Below are positions 1-5,338 of a stretch of 5,624 bases of DNA, piece after piece; position 1 is the stretch's first letter, and every line of letters begins with the position of its first letter. Where the stretch lies: contig DHGB01000002.1 of NCBI GenBank assembly GCA_002402535.1, positions 11,500 through 17,123 of the forward strand. The letters run 5' to 3'. Source of the stretch: Candidatus Shapirobacteria bacterium UBA4809 (GTDB taxonomy: Bacteria; Patescibacteriota; Microgenomatia; UBA12405). A program made the translations under genes and the position numbers. The notes under the pieces were generated by a model. That model ran no database searches. It worked only from the letters and a program-made list of their open reading frames with translations, and was not told the DNA's origin.

Positions 1-584
1 ACCGCTACTTTTTCATTTCCCTCCCCCATTATTTGAGCCGAAAATAAATTATTTAAAGCTTTATGCATCACCGCCAGACATATTTTTTCCTGACAATCAC
101 CCAGTACTCCCTCAATCCATCTTTTTTGTTCCTCACCCAGGCCATGCCATGAAGCATTGTTTATCAAAATAAATTTTACCTTTCCTATTTCAATAATCTG
201 ATAATCTTTTCCAAAAATTTCCTTAAAATTAGTTAAATTTTTCTCTCTGTCTCCTGGGATAACTACATATTTTAATTCCGACCTATCTAGAATATTTTTC
301 ATCTTAACAAAATCTTCTTTTCCTTCATTATCAATTAAATCGCCAGCAATTATTACTAGTTCGCTGCCTCTATTTTTTGCCTTTAAAAGCATTTTTTCTA
401 ATTGTTCACCATCACTATGAATATCCGCCATAATCGCTACGTTTAGTTTCCTCTCATTCTCTGTGGGAAGTATCAAAAGATTATCTTCACTTATCCTTTC
501 TTTTTTTTTATTAAAAAGACCTCCAATCGCATATCCCAGAATTACTATCATAATTATTAATCCCAATATTTTTACCGTTCTCAT
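1..584 (-). CDS. Membrane-anchored calcineurin-like metallophosphoesterase (3' end outside window)
   Basis: The frame begins with ATG at 584 and runs off the left edge after 194 codons, so the C-terminus is missing. Residues 4-23 form one hydrophobic segment (signal anchor), followed by KKK at 25-27. The rest matches the calcineurin-like metallophosphoesterase fold: ADIHSDG at 53-59 gives the D-x-H metal ligands (D54, H56), AGDLID at 80-85 gives the bridging Asp (D82), and VMHK at 172-175 supplies a metal-ligand His (H174). The later GHxH motif would lie beyond the edge. The usual GNH[DE] motif reads GDRE at 111-114, so both the Asn ligand and the catalytic His are changed. The family hydrolyses phosphomonoesters or diesters using two metals; the substrate cannot be told. 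More positive charges follow the anchor than precede it, so its orientation is uncertain. It is divergent from murB. Family is confident; activity is open. Confidence 0.85.
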   Translation of the reverse strand, partial: MRTVKILGLIIMIVILGYAIGGLFNKKKERISEDNLLILPTENERKLNVAIMADIHSDGEQLEKMLLKAKNRGSELVIIAGDLIDNEGKEDFVKMKNILDRSELKYVVIPGDREKNLTNFKEIFGKDYQIIEIGKVKFILINNASWHGLGEEQKRWIEGVLGDCQEKICLAVMHKALNNLFSAQIMGEGNEKVA

Positions 585-590
585 TACTTT
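585..590 (-). promoter_or_regulatory. Short -10 to ATG gap of the metallophosphoesterase gene
   Basis: Read on the minus strand, TAAAAT (596-591) is followed by six bases and then the ATG at 584. A 4/6 match to the -35 consensus, TTCACC (620-615), lies 18 bases upstream of it. Transcription would start at or next to the ATG, giving a leaderless mRNA. A second possible -10, a perfect TATAAT at 613-608, would give a leader of about 16 bases with no good Shine-Dalgarno. Local AT richness makes single boxes weak evidence. Confidence 0.4.
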
Positions 591-591
591 A

Positions 592-621
592 TTTTACCCT
601 ATTTCATATTATAGGGTGAAA
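592..621. repeat. Imperfect palindrome in the divergent control region
   Basis: ACCCTAT (596-602) and ATAGGGT (611-617) are perfect inverted copies around an 8-base centre. The pairing extends outward through one T-G wobble (595/618) and three further T-A pairs, to 592 and 621. It is the most GC-bearing element in an AT-rich spacer and covers both candidate -10 boxes of the metallophosphoesterase gene. That placement suits a repressor operator. It could also fold as an RNA hairpin, but no plus-strand gene lies before it to be terminated. Confidence 0.5.
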
Positions 622-635
622 ATTCTTTTTCCCAC

Positions 636-644
636 TTATCCACA
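636..644 (+). promoter_or_regulatory. Perfect DnaA box between divergent genes
   Basis: TTATCCACA at 636-644 equals the high-affinity Escherichia coli DnaA box consensus. It lies about 60 bases upstream of the murB -10. I see no second clear box nearby and no dnaA/dnaN genes, so an origin is not supported. It could be a DnaA-responsive control site or a chance match in AT-rich DNA. Confidence 0.35.
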
Positions 645-701
645 CATTCATAATATATAATTTTATTACAAGATATATATCAATATTTTCTCTCATTAAT
701 A

Positions 702-712
702 TATAATTAGCT
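702..712 (+). promoter_or_regulatory. murB -10 box next to the start codon
   Basis: A perfect TATAAT (702-707) is followed by only five bases (TAGCT) before the murB ATG at 713. With normal spacing, transcription would start at the ATG or within a base or two of it, so the mRNA would have no leader. No Shine-Dalgarno is present. No convincing -35 is found 16-18 bases upstream. Confidence 0.5.
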
Positions 713-1588
713 ATGGAAATAATGAAAAACCATCCCCTCTCCGCCCTGACCACCGTAAAAATTGGTGGTCCGGCCGATACTCTAATCATTACTTCCTCCA
801 CCGCAGAATTTATTGAAGCCCTAAGTCAGAGCGATCCAAAACGGCCGCCGACCATTCTCGGTAATGGCTCTAATATTCTTATTTCCGATGCCGGTATCCG
901 GGGCACTGTTATCAAAAATATTTCAAGTAATATCGAGTATTTACCGAATAATAAGGTAAAAGTTGATTCAGGCACTCAGTTAAATATCCTTATTCAGGAC
1001 ACCATCGCCCACTATCTTTCTGATCTTGAAGAGTTTGCCTACATCCCTTCAACTATTGGTGGCGCTATCTATGGCAACATTCACGGCTTTAATAAAAGCA
1101 ACTTTAATAAAATTCTTCTAGAAATTGATGTTTTTGATCTCTCTGAAAAGAAAGTTATTACCCCTATAATTCAGGCCTCTCAGTTAAATTGGGATTATGA
1201 TTTTTCCCAGTTTCAGTTGCACCCAAATTGGGTAATCCTTTCCGCTACCCTTCAGCTCTCACCTGGCGACAGTAAACTCTCCAAAAAGCTAGTTTCGGAT
1301 ATCATCGCCCACAAATCTCAAACTCAGTCTTTAAACTCACTTGGCTCAGTCTTTAAAAATCCCCCTGGGGATTCGGCCGGACGCATTATCGATCAAGAAC
1401 TGGAGTTAAAAGGTTTTCAAATCGGCAACGCTCAAATTAGCCTACTTCACGCTAACTTTATCCTAAATTTAGGCAATGCCACCGCCTCTGATTACAAAGC
1501 TGTCATTGATACCGTTCAGGAAAGAGCAAAAAGTAAGTTAAATTTAGTTCTTGAACCTGAAATTAAATTTTTAGGCGACTTCAGTTAA
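713..1588 (+). CDS. murB: UDP-N-acetylenolpyruvoylglucosamine reductase (MurB)
   Basis: MurB is a cytoplasmic flavoenzyme that reduces UDP-GlcNAc-enolpyruvate to UDP-MurNAc with NADPH, the second committed step of peptidoglycan synthesis. At 291 residues it is a full-length, compact family member. The N-terminus has TTVKIGGPAD (13-22). FAD-binding motifs are ILGNGSN (48-54) and IPSTIGGA (111-118). The C-terminal domain has GSVFKNP (211-217) with the proton-donor Ser at S212, SAGRIID (221-227), and LEPEIKFLG (280-288), where E283 matches catalytic Glu325 of E. coli. The position of E. coli Arg159 (YRDS) is aspartate here, in YDFS (162-165). The start at 713 is supported by TATAAT five bases upstream; Met4 at 722 is an alternative. 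It stands apart from other mur genes and its 3' end overlaps the opposite gene by 18 bp. Confidence 0.97.
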   Translation: MEIMKNHPLSALTTVKIGGPADTLIITSSTAEFIEALSQSDPKRPPTILGNGSNILISDAGIRGTVIKNISSNIEYLPNNKVKVDSGTQLNILIQDTIAHYLSDLEEFAYIPSTIGGAIYGNIHGFNKSNFNKILLEIDVFDLSEKKVITPIIQASQLNWDYDFSQFQLHPNWVILSATLQLSPGDSKLSKKLVSDIIAHKSQTQSLNSLGSVFKNPPGDSAGRIIDQELELKGFQIGNAQISLLHANFILNLGNATASDYKAVIDTVQERAKSKLNLVLEPEIKFLGDFS

Positions 1589-2407
1589 TACCATCCAAAT
1601 AAATTTAGGCAACACTAGTTGTCTTTTCCATCTTTTTGGTTCTTTAAATAGGCTATAAAGCCACTCAAGACCCATTTTTCTTATCCAAATCGGTGCTCTT
1701 TTCAATTTTCCACTGTAATAATCAAAACTTCTCCCCACTCCCATCACGACTCCCACTTTTAATTTATCTAAATTAACCCTAATCCACTCCTCTTGTCTTT
1801 TCATTCCATAAGCCACAAACAAATAATCGGGTTCAAATTTATTTATTTCACTTTTTACTTTCTCATTATCGACCTCCGGTTCTCCAGGGGAAAACCTTGT
1901 CTCAAGTTTCTCATTTATTGACATAAAATAATCAGCCGTTCTCTTTGCCCTGTCCCCCCATCCTCCTAAAAAATAAACTTTGCTTTCACTGTTTTTTTTA
2001 CATATTTCTGCCATCAAATCAGAGCCAGAAATTACTTCTTGGCGTCTTTTTCCACCAAGAATCTCTCCTCCTACCTTAAACGCTTGCCACCATCTCCTCA
2101 ATCCTTTCTGATATTTTAATACATTATAGGCCCAAATTAAACCGATTCCATCTATCACTTTTATATCACTTTTATTGATAATATCCGCAAAAGCATGATC
2201 TTTTTTCATCTCCATAATAAACTCAGGATTAACTGTCGTAATCCAAATATTCTGCTCTTTTTCCCCAAGTCTGCGTGTTAAATCATTTAGCAATTGACTT
2301 AAATTACTGCCAAAAAAGCTTAAACCAAACATTTCTCGTGTCTCTCCAGTATATTTAATACTCTTGGCTCGGGTTTCACTTTGCCAATTTTGCCTGTTTT
2401 TCTTCAT
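1571..2407 (-). CDS. WecG/TagA/CpsF family glycosyltransferase (GT26)
   Basis: GT26 enzymes transfer an N-acetylmannosamine-type sugar from a UDP donor to lipid-linked GlcNAc in synthesis of teichoic-acid linkage units, enterobacterial common antigen or capsules; they act at the inner face of the membrane. Family motifs appear in order: TVNPEF (58-63), DGIG (86-89, D86 at the proposed catalytic Asp position), SGSDL (127-131), YFLGGWGD (145-152), LFVAYGMKRQEEW (196-208), and the C-terminal appendage with VGRSFDYYSGKLKRAP (224-239), GLEWLY and EPKRWKR (256-262), a basic patch fitting membrane and diphosphate contacts. The exact sugar is unknown. Homology begins near Met26, which has a GGAGAG nine bases upstream, so a 253-residue form from 2332 is possible. 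I kept 2407 because TATAAG lies seven bases before it, as at other starts here. Residues 1-25 are a charged extension of uncertain reality. The gene is convergent with murB. Confidence 0.93.
   Translation of the reverse strand: MKKNRQNWQSETRAKSIKYTGETREMFGLSFFGSNLSQLLNDLTRRLGEKEQNIWITTVNPEFIMEMKKDHAFADIINKSDIKVIDGIGLIWAYNVLKYQKGLRRWWQAFKVGGEILGGKRRQEVISGSDLMAEICKKNSESKVYFLGGWGDRAKRTADYFMSINEKLETRFSPGEPEVDNEKVKSEINKFEPDYLFVAYGMKRQEEWIRVNLDKLKVGVVMGVGRSFDYYSGKLKRAPIWIRKMGLEWLYSLFKEPKRWKRQLVLPKFIWMVLTEVA
1607..1627 (+). terminator. Possible intrinsic terminator of murB inside the opposite gene
   Basis: GGCAAC (1608-1613) and GTTGTC (1618-1623) pair around the tetraloop ACTA with one G-U, plus an A-T at 1607/1624, and TTTT follows (1624-1627). 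It sits 19 bases after the murB stop, within the coding sequence of the convergent glycosyltransferase. The stem is short and only half GC, so termination may be weak. Confidence 0.35.
2342..2347 (-). promoter_or_regulatory. Shine-Dalgarno-like site before internal Met26 of the glycosyltransferase
   Basis: Read on the minus strand, GGAGAG (2347-2342) is followed by nine bases and an ATG at 2332. This is the only convincing Shine-Dalgarno next to a candidate start in the window, and family homology begins almost exactly there. It competes with the upstream ATG at 2407. Confidence 0.35.
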
Positions 2408-2420
2408 ATATTAACTTATA
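2408..2420 (-). promoter_or_regulatory. -10-like box close to the glycosyltransferase start
   Basis: TATAAG (2420-2415, minus strand) is a 5/6 match to the -10 consensus and lies seven bases before the ATG at 2407. This is the leaderless spacing seen at the other genes. No clear -35 is visible. Confidence 0.3.
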
Positions 2421-2665
2421 ATAAATGATTTACTTAAATAATAATAGACCCCTCTCAAAAAATACACCTAAATTACTTATATTATATATCTTATATAATT
2501 ACAAATAAACTTATCAAATTTTAATATATCACGTCTTTACACTTAAAATACTATAAGTTTTATTACTATGTTTTAATTTATTTAAAAAATTAATATATTG
2601 AACAATATTTTTACTCATATATACTACCATAAAACAGTTATAAATTTAATTTTCATTGTTTTTCT

Positions 2666-2694
2666 TTGTTATTTATCAACTCAACTCTTATAAT
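2666..2694 (+). promoter_or_regulatory. Strong-looking plus-strand promoter antisense to the MreB-like gene
   Basis: TTGTTA (2666-2671, 4/6 match) and a perfect TATAAT (2689-2694) are separated by exactly 17 bases. Transcription would start near 2701, run through the heptamer repeats and enter the 3' end of the MreB-like gene in antisense direction. No plus-strand gene begins downstream, so the product would be an antisense or small RNA, if the promoter is active. Confidence 0.4.
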
Positions 2695-2706
2695 GCCTCT
2701 AATTTT

Positions 2707-2734
2707 TTTAGATTTTAGGATTTAGATTTTAGAC
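2707..2734. repeat. Four tandem heptamers TTTAGRN
   Basis: Positions 2707-2734 are four exactly adjacent 7-base units: TTTAGAT, TTTAGGA, TTTAGAT and TTTAGAC. Degenerate related sequence (ATAGGATTTTAAC) follows at 2745-2757. The block lies just 3' of the MreB-like gene and at the predicted start of the antisense transcript. Its role is unknown: slippage product, protein-binding array or degenerate remnant. Confidence 0.7.
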
Positions 2735-2769
2735 TTTTATACATTATAGGATTTTAACTTTCCAATACA

Positions 2770-3771
2770 TCACCGAGTAAGCTTTCGATATATTTCTAAA
2801 TTTTCCATGGCCATCCCCGCCCCCTTAACCACACAATTTTCTGGTTCCAAAGCAAGGTGCACCGCCACCCCAATTTCCCGGGTCAACAATAGGGGTAAAT
2901 TTCTTAGTTTCGACGCTGCTCCGATTAATACTATCCCTCTATCAGCAATATCTGCCACCAATTCTGGGGGTGTTGTTTGCAGGGTTTCCTTTATTACTAA
3001 AATTACCTCATCAAGCATTGGTCTGATTACTTCAAAGATCTCATCAGAATTTAACTCTATGTTTTTTGGCAGCCCATAAACTAAATCCCGACCGCCAATC
3101 GACAACATTTCTGTCTTCTTTAATTTTACTGCTGTCCCAAGTTTAATTTTTACTAGCTCTGTCGTCTGATCACCTATCGCCATACTATACTTTTTCTTCA
3201 AATATTCAGCTAAAGCCTCATCAATTCTGCTACCACCGCCCCGATAGCACTTGCTGGTAACTACTCCCCCAGAGGCAATGACAGCTGCTTCAACTACTCC
3301 TCCCCCCATATTCACTACCATATTTCCAAATGCTTCTGCTATTGGAATTTTTGTCCCTATGGCTGCAGCTAGAGGTGTATCTATCAAATTAACCTTTCTT
3401 GCTCCAGCTTCAGCTACTGCATCAAGGACCGCCCTTTGTTCGACCTGAGTCAGACCAGAAGCCACCGTAACCACCACCTCTGGACCCAAAAACCAAAAAG
3501 ACCCCATAACTTCCCTTAAAAACCATTTAAGCATTCCCACCGCCACCTCATAGTCAATAACAGCCCCCTCACTGATCGGTTTTACAATTTCAATATAATC
3601 GGGTGTTTTACCTTCCATTTTTTTGGCCTCATTTCCCGCCGCTAGTACTTTTCGATTTTCCGCCTCAACCGCCACTATCGACGGTTCGTTTAAAATAATT
3701 CCTTCATTTTCACTCCACATGATACAGTTTGAAGTCCCGAGGTCTATTGCTAACTTTCTTATCCAGGTCAT
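2770..3771 (-). CDS. MreB-like actin-family protein with degenerate ATP site
   Basis: The 333-residue protein matches MreB over its full length (usual size about 335-345). MreB forms ATP-dependent membrane-bound filaments that guide wall synthesis. IDLGTSN (9-15) is phosphate-1. Conserved stretches include GKTPDYI (54-60), GLTQVEQRAVLDA (106-118), AAAIG (135-139), GNMVVNMGGG (149-158), KKKYSMAIG (192-200), PPELVADI (268-275) and KGAGM (316-320). Against Thermotoga maritima MreB, catalytic Glu131 is T132, phosphate-2 Asp153 is N154, both Thr after GGG are V159 and V160, AGD has become GGS (S181), and adenosine-motif GGGS is GAAS (284-287). The membrane loop is kept and very hydrophobic (SFWFLGP, 91-97). 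The ATG at 3771 is chosen because homology begins there; an upstream ATG at 3861 would overlap the divergent gene and add unrelated sequence. The likely role is a non-hydrolysing MreB paralogue. Family is certain, lost activity is inferred. Confidence 0.92.
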   Translation of the reverse strand: MTWIRKLAIDLGTSNCIMWSENEGIILNEPSIVAVEAENRKVLAAGNEAKKMEGKTPDYIEIVKPISEGAVIDYEVAVGMLKWFLREVMGSFWFLGPEVVVTVASGLTQVEQRAVLDAVAEAGARKVNLIDTPLAAAIGTKIPIAEAFGNMVVNMGGGVVEAAVIASGGVVTSKCYRGGGSRIDEALAEYLKKKYSMAIGDQTTELVKIKLGTAVKLKKTEMLSIGGRDLVYGLPKNIELNSDEIFEVIRPMLDEVILVIKETLQTTPPELVADIADRGIVLIGAASKLRNLPLLLTREIGVAVHLALEPENCVVKGAGMAMENLEIYRKLTR

Positions 3772-3790
3772 AATTTTATATAATACACTA
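3772..3790. promoter_or_regulatory. Shared divergent promoter with a symmetric -10
   Basis: Only 19 bases separate the two divergent start codons. TATAATA (3779-3785) reads TATAAT on the plus strand (3779-3784) and TATTAT on the minus strand (3785-3780), so one palindromic -10 can serve both genes. Predicted plus transcription starts at 3791, the A of the ATG. Minus transcription starts about two bases before the ATG at 3771. Any -35 contacts must lie inside the opposite coding regions; only weak matches are seen there (TTCTTA 3756-3761; GTTAGA on the minus strand, 3808-3803). Confidence 0.6.
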
Positions 3791-4978
3791 ATGAAATCAA
3801 ATTCTAACCAAAAAAGTCTTTTAATCATTCTTTCTGTCGCTCTAATTGTTGTCAGTAGCACCTTTTTGATTTCAATTTTTGCCAGAGGTTATCGACTAGA
3901 TACCAGTAGCGGCTTTCAATTAAAAGCTACCGGACTTCTTTCTGTCACCTCAAAACCAAAACTAGCCAGTGTTTACGTTAATAATTTACTTAAAACCGTC
4001 ACTGATGACACCATCAATCTCCCCCCTGGCAGTTATCATCTTAAAATAACCAAAAATGGTTATTATCCTTGGGAGAAAGAGATCCAAATCAAACCTGAGC
4101 TTGTCAATCAAGTCGAGATTCAACTTTTTCGTTCTTCAACTGAGTTAAAACCCTTGACCGAGCATCAAATTATTAATCCTGCTGCCAGCCCTGATGGACA
4201 AAAAATTGTCTACGCCCTTGCTTCAAGCTCAGCCACAAAAAAAGGAAATGGACTCTACCTGATGGAGTTCACGGATCTTCCACTTCTAATGAGTCTAAAT
4301 TCTGAGCGACAATTGTTTCAGAGCACCACTTCTTTAGATTGGTCAAACTTTATCTTTGAATTTTCCCCAGATTCCAAACAGATTTTAGCCACTTCAACCA
4401 AAAAATCCCTAGTTTATCTTTTTTCTCTAGATCAGAACCAAAATGTAAATAACTTATCTGATATCTCGCCACATTTACCTCAAATCAAAAAAGAGTGGGA
4501 ACTGAGCCGAGAAAAGATTGTCAAAAATAAATTAACCAAAATTCCTGCGGATTTTCAACCATTTATAGCTACAAATTCAGCCATCTTATTGCTAAATACC
4601 AGCGAGGATAAGCTTCTTTATCAGCCTGCTATTGACGGCCAGCTACCTATTCTTCTTCCCAGCCCACCCCCAACTCAAAGTACTCAAAATCAACAACGTA
4701 ATCTTAATCGGGGCTCCTTTTATGTCTATGATTTTAAAGAAGATACCAATTTCCTAATAGGTTCTACCACTCTCAGTCAAATTTCCTGGATTCCCTATTC
4801 AAATAATCTTCTCTTTACTGAAAATAATCAGATTCGAGTCTGTGATTATGATGCCACCAATTACCAAACAATATATTCCGATTCTTCTTCTCCAAAAATC
4901 CTCCTACCAACCCCAGACGGCTATCGTTTAATCATCCCTCGGAACACTCTTGACTCAATTACTTTAAGAGACCGTTAG
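3791..4978 (+). CDS. Membrane-anchored PEGA-domain protein with beta-propeller-like repeats
   Basis: This 395-residue protein has one hydrophobic segment at about 10-30, best read as an uncleaved signal anchor with the remainder outside the cytoplasm. A PEGA domain follows (about 48-112: GLLSVTSKP, then VYVNN, LPPGSYHLKITKNGY and an alternating strand to about 112). PEGA domains are small beta-sandwiches found in surface and envelope proteins. After it come blades with PD40/WD40-like turns: SPDGQKIVYA (133-142), SPDSKQILAT (192-201) and TPDGYRLII (374-382), with a Pro-rich linker at 287-294. No enzyme motif is seen. A binding or structural role at the cell surface is inferred. The start at 3791 has TATAAT six bases upstream; an ATG at 3623 in the same frame would run through the MreB-like gene and is rejected. 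The stop is TAG, five bases from the next convergent stop. Confidence 0.85.
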   Translation: MKSNSNQKSLLIILSVALIVVSSTFLISIFARGYRLDTSSGFQLKATGLLSVTSKPKLASVYVNNLLKTVTDDTINLPPGSYHLKITKNGYYPWEKEIQIKPELVNQVEIQLFRSSTELKPLTEHQIINPAASPDGQKIVYALASSSATKKGNGLYLMEFTDLPLLMSLNSERQLFQSTTSLDWSNFIFEFSPDSKQILATSTKKSLVYLFSLDQNQNVNNLSDISPHLPQIKKEWELSREKIVKNKLTKIPADFQPFIATNSAILLLNTSEDKLLYQPAIDGQLPILLPSPPPTQSTQNQQRNLNRGSFYVYDFKEDTNFLIGSTTLSQISWIPYSNNLLFTENNQIRVCDYDATNYQTIYSDSSSPKILLPTPDGYRLIIPRNTLDSITLRDR

Positions 4979-4983
4979 AAATT

Positions 4984-5331
4984 TTATTGACAGATATTGT
5001 TCTTTTTTTCTCCAATTTCACCAAGGAAAGCCTCAACTTCTTCTTCATTAAGGTTTCCCTCTTCGTAGCCAAGATAAATTTCGTCTTCCATCATCTGAAT
5101 TTCCTCTTGACTAAAACAAATTTCAAGTTGATCATAAGGAGCTTCAAGCCCGGATACTACTTGAGATGGCTCCTCAATTATGTCTTCAGTTTTTTCTCCC
5201 AAAACCTGAGTTTCCATTAAATACTGCTCTTGCATTTGACCAACTTCAATAAAACGAAGTGGGATTAAAGCAAAAATTGCAATCAAAAAACTAACAATCA
5301 AGGTTCTGGTGTTTCTGTTTAAATTATCCAT
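4984..5331 (-). CDS. Small acidic single-pass membrane protein, unknown function
   Basis: I do not recognise a family. The 115 residues begin with a short basic head (R6, R9), then a hydrophobic segment at about 11-27, then a strongly acidic tail, especially 72-107 with many Glu in helical-looking runs. Two cysteines (C72, C114) flank that acidic segment and could form a disulfide if the tail is outside, as the positive-inside rule suggests. The ATG at 5331 is supported by a very good promoter immediately upstream. Its 3' end is five bases from the convergent PEGA gene, so the two are neighbours but not an operon. That it is a real gene is supported by the promoter, the membrane segment and the compact packing. 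A binding or tethering role at the surface is only a guess. Confidence 0.75.
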   Translation of the reverse strand: MDNLNRNTRTLIVSFLIAIFALIPLRFIEVGQMQEQYLMETQVLGEKTEDIIEEPSQVVSGLEAPYDQLEICFSQEEIQMMEDEIYLGYEEGNLNEEEVEAFLGEIGEKKNNICQ

Positions 5332-5338
5332 ATTAACC

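Larger units (their letters stand above)
2408..2769. other. AT-rich intergenic region, 362 bp
   Basis: This spacer separates two minus-strand genes, so they are probably not one operon. It is very rich in A and T and holds no convincing gene or GC-rich terminator. Three things stand out: a 14-base palindrome (ATATTG-AA-CAATAT, 2595-2608), a plus-strand promoter-like pair (2666-2694), and tandem heptamers (2707-2734). A single GC-richer spot lies at 2448-2455, in sequence that reads GAGAGGGG on the minus strand, with no assigned role. Confidence 0.6.

Noticed and set aside
585..712. Replication origin suggested by the DnaA box and AT-rich DNA
   Set aside because: There is only one clear box, and no box cluster or dnaA/dnaN neighbours.
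463..801. Open frames across the spacer at 463-660 (+) and 604-801 (-)
   Set aside because: They overlap the conserved N-termini of the metallophosphoesterase and murB and have no recognisable features; the spacer holds control elements instead.
2528..2617. Minus-strand frame of 29 codons in the AT-rich spacer
   Set aside because: It has no Shine-Dalgarno or well-placed -10, and its Lys/Asn/Ile-rich content is what random AT-rich sequence gives.
2807..3448. Plus-strand open frames opposite the MreB-like gene (2807-3079 and 3251-3448)
   Set aside because: They are low-complexity Ala/Ser/Thr/Pro shadows of a clearly conserved minus-strand gene.
3623..3790. N-terminal extension of the PEGA gene from an upstream in-frame ATG
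   Set aside because: The 56 extra codons are the complement of the MreB-like N-terminal coding region and would add low-complexity residues before the signal anchor. The ATG at 3791 has a well-placed -10.
3772..3861. N-terminal extension of the MreB-like gene from ATG at 3861
   Set aside because: The extra 30 residues do not resemble MreB, whose sequence begins just before IDLGT, and they would overlap the start of the divergent PEGA gene.
4987..5220. Plus-strand open frame of 77 codons
   Set aside because: It is a Phe/Leu-rich shadow of the acidic minus-strand gene, which has a real promoter and a sensible membrane topology.
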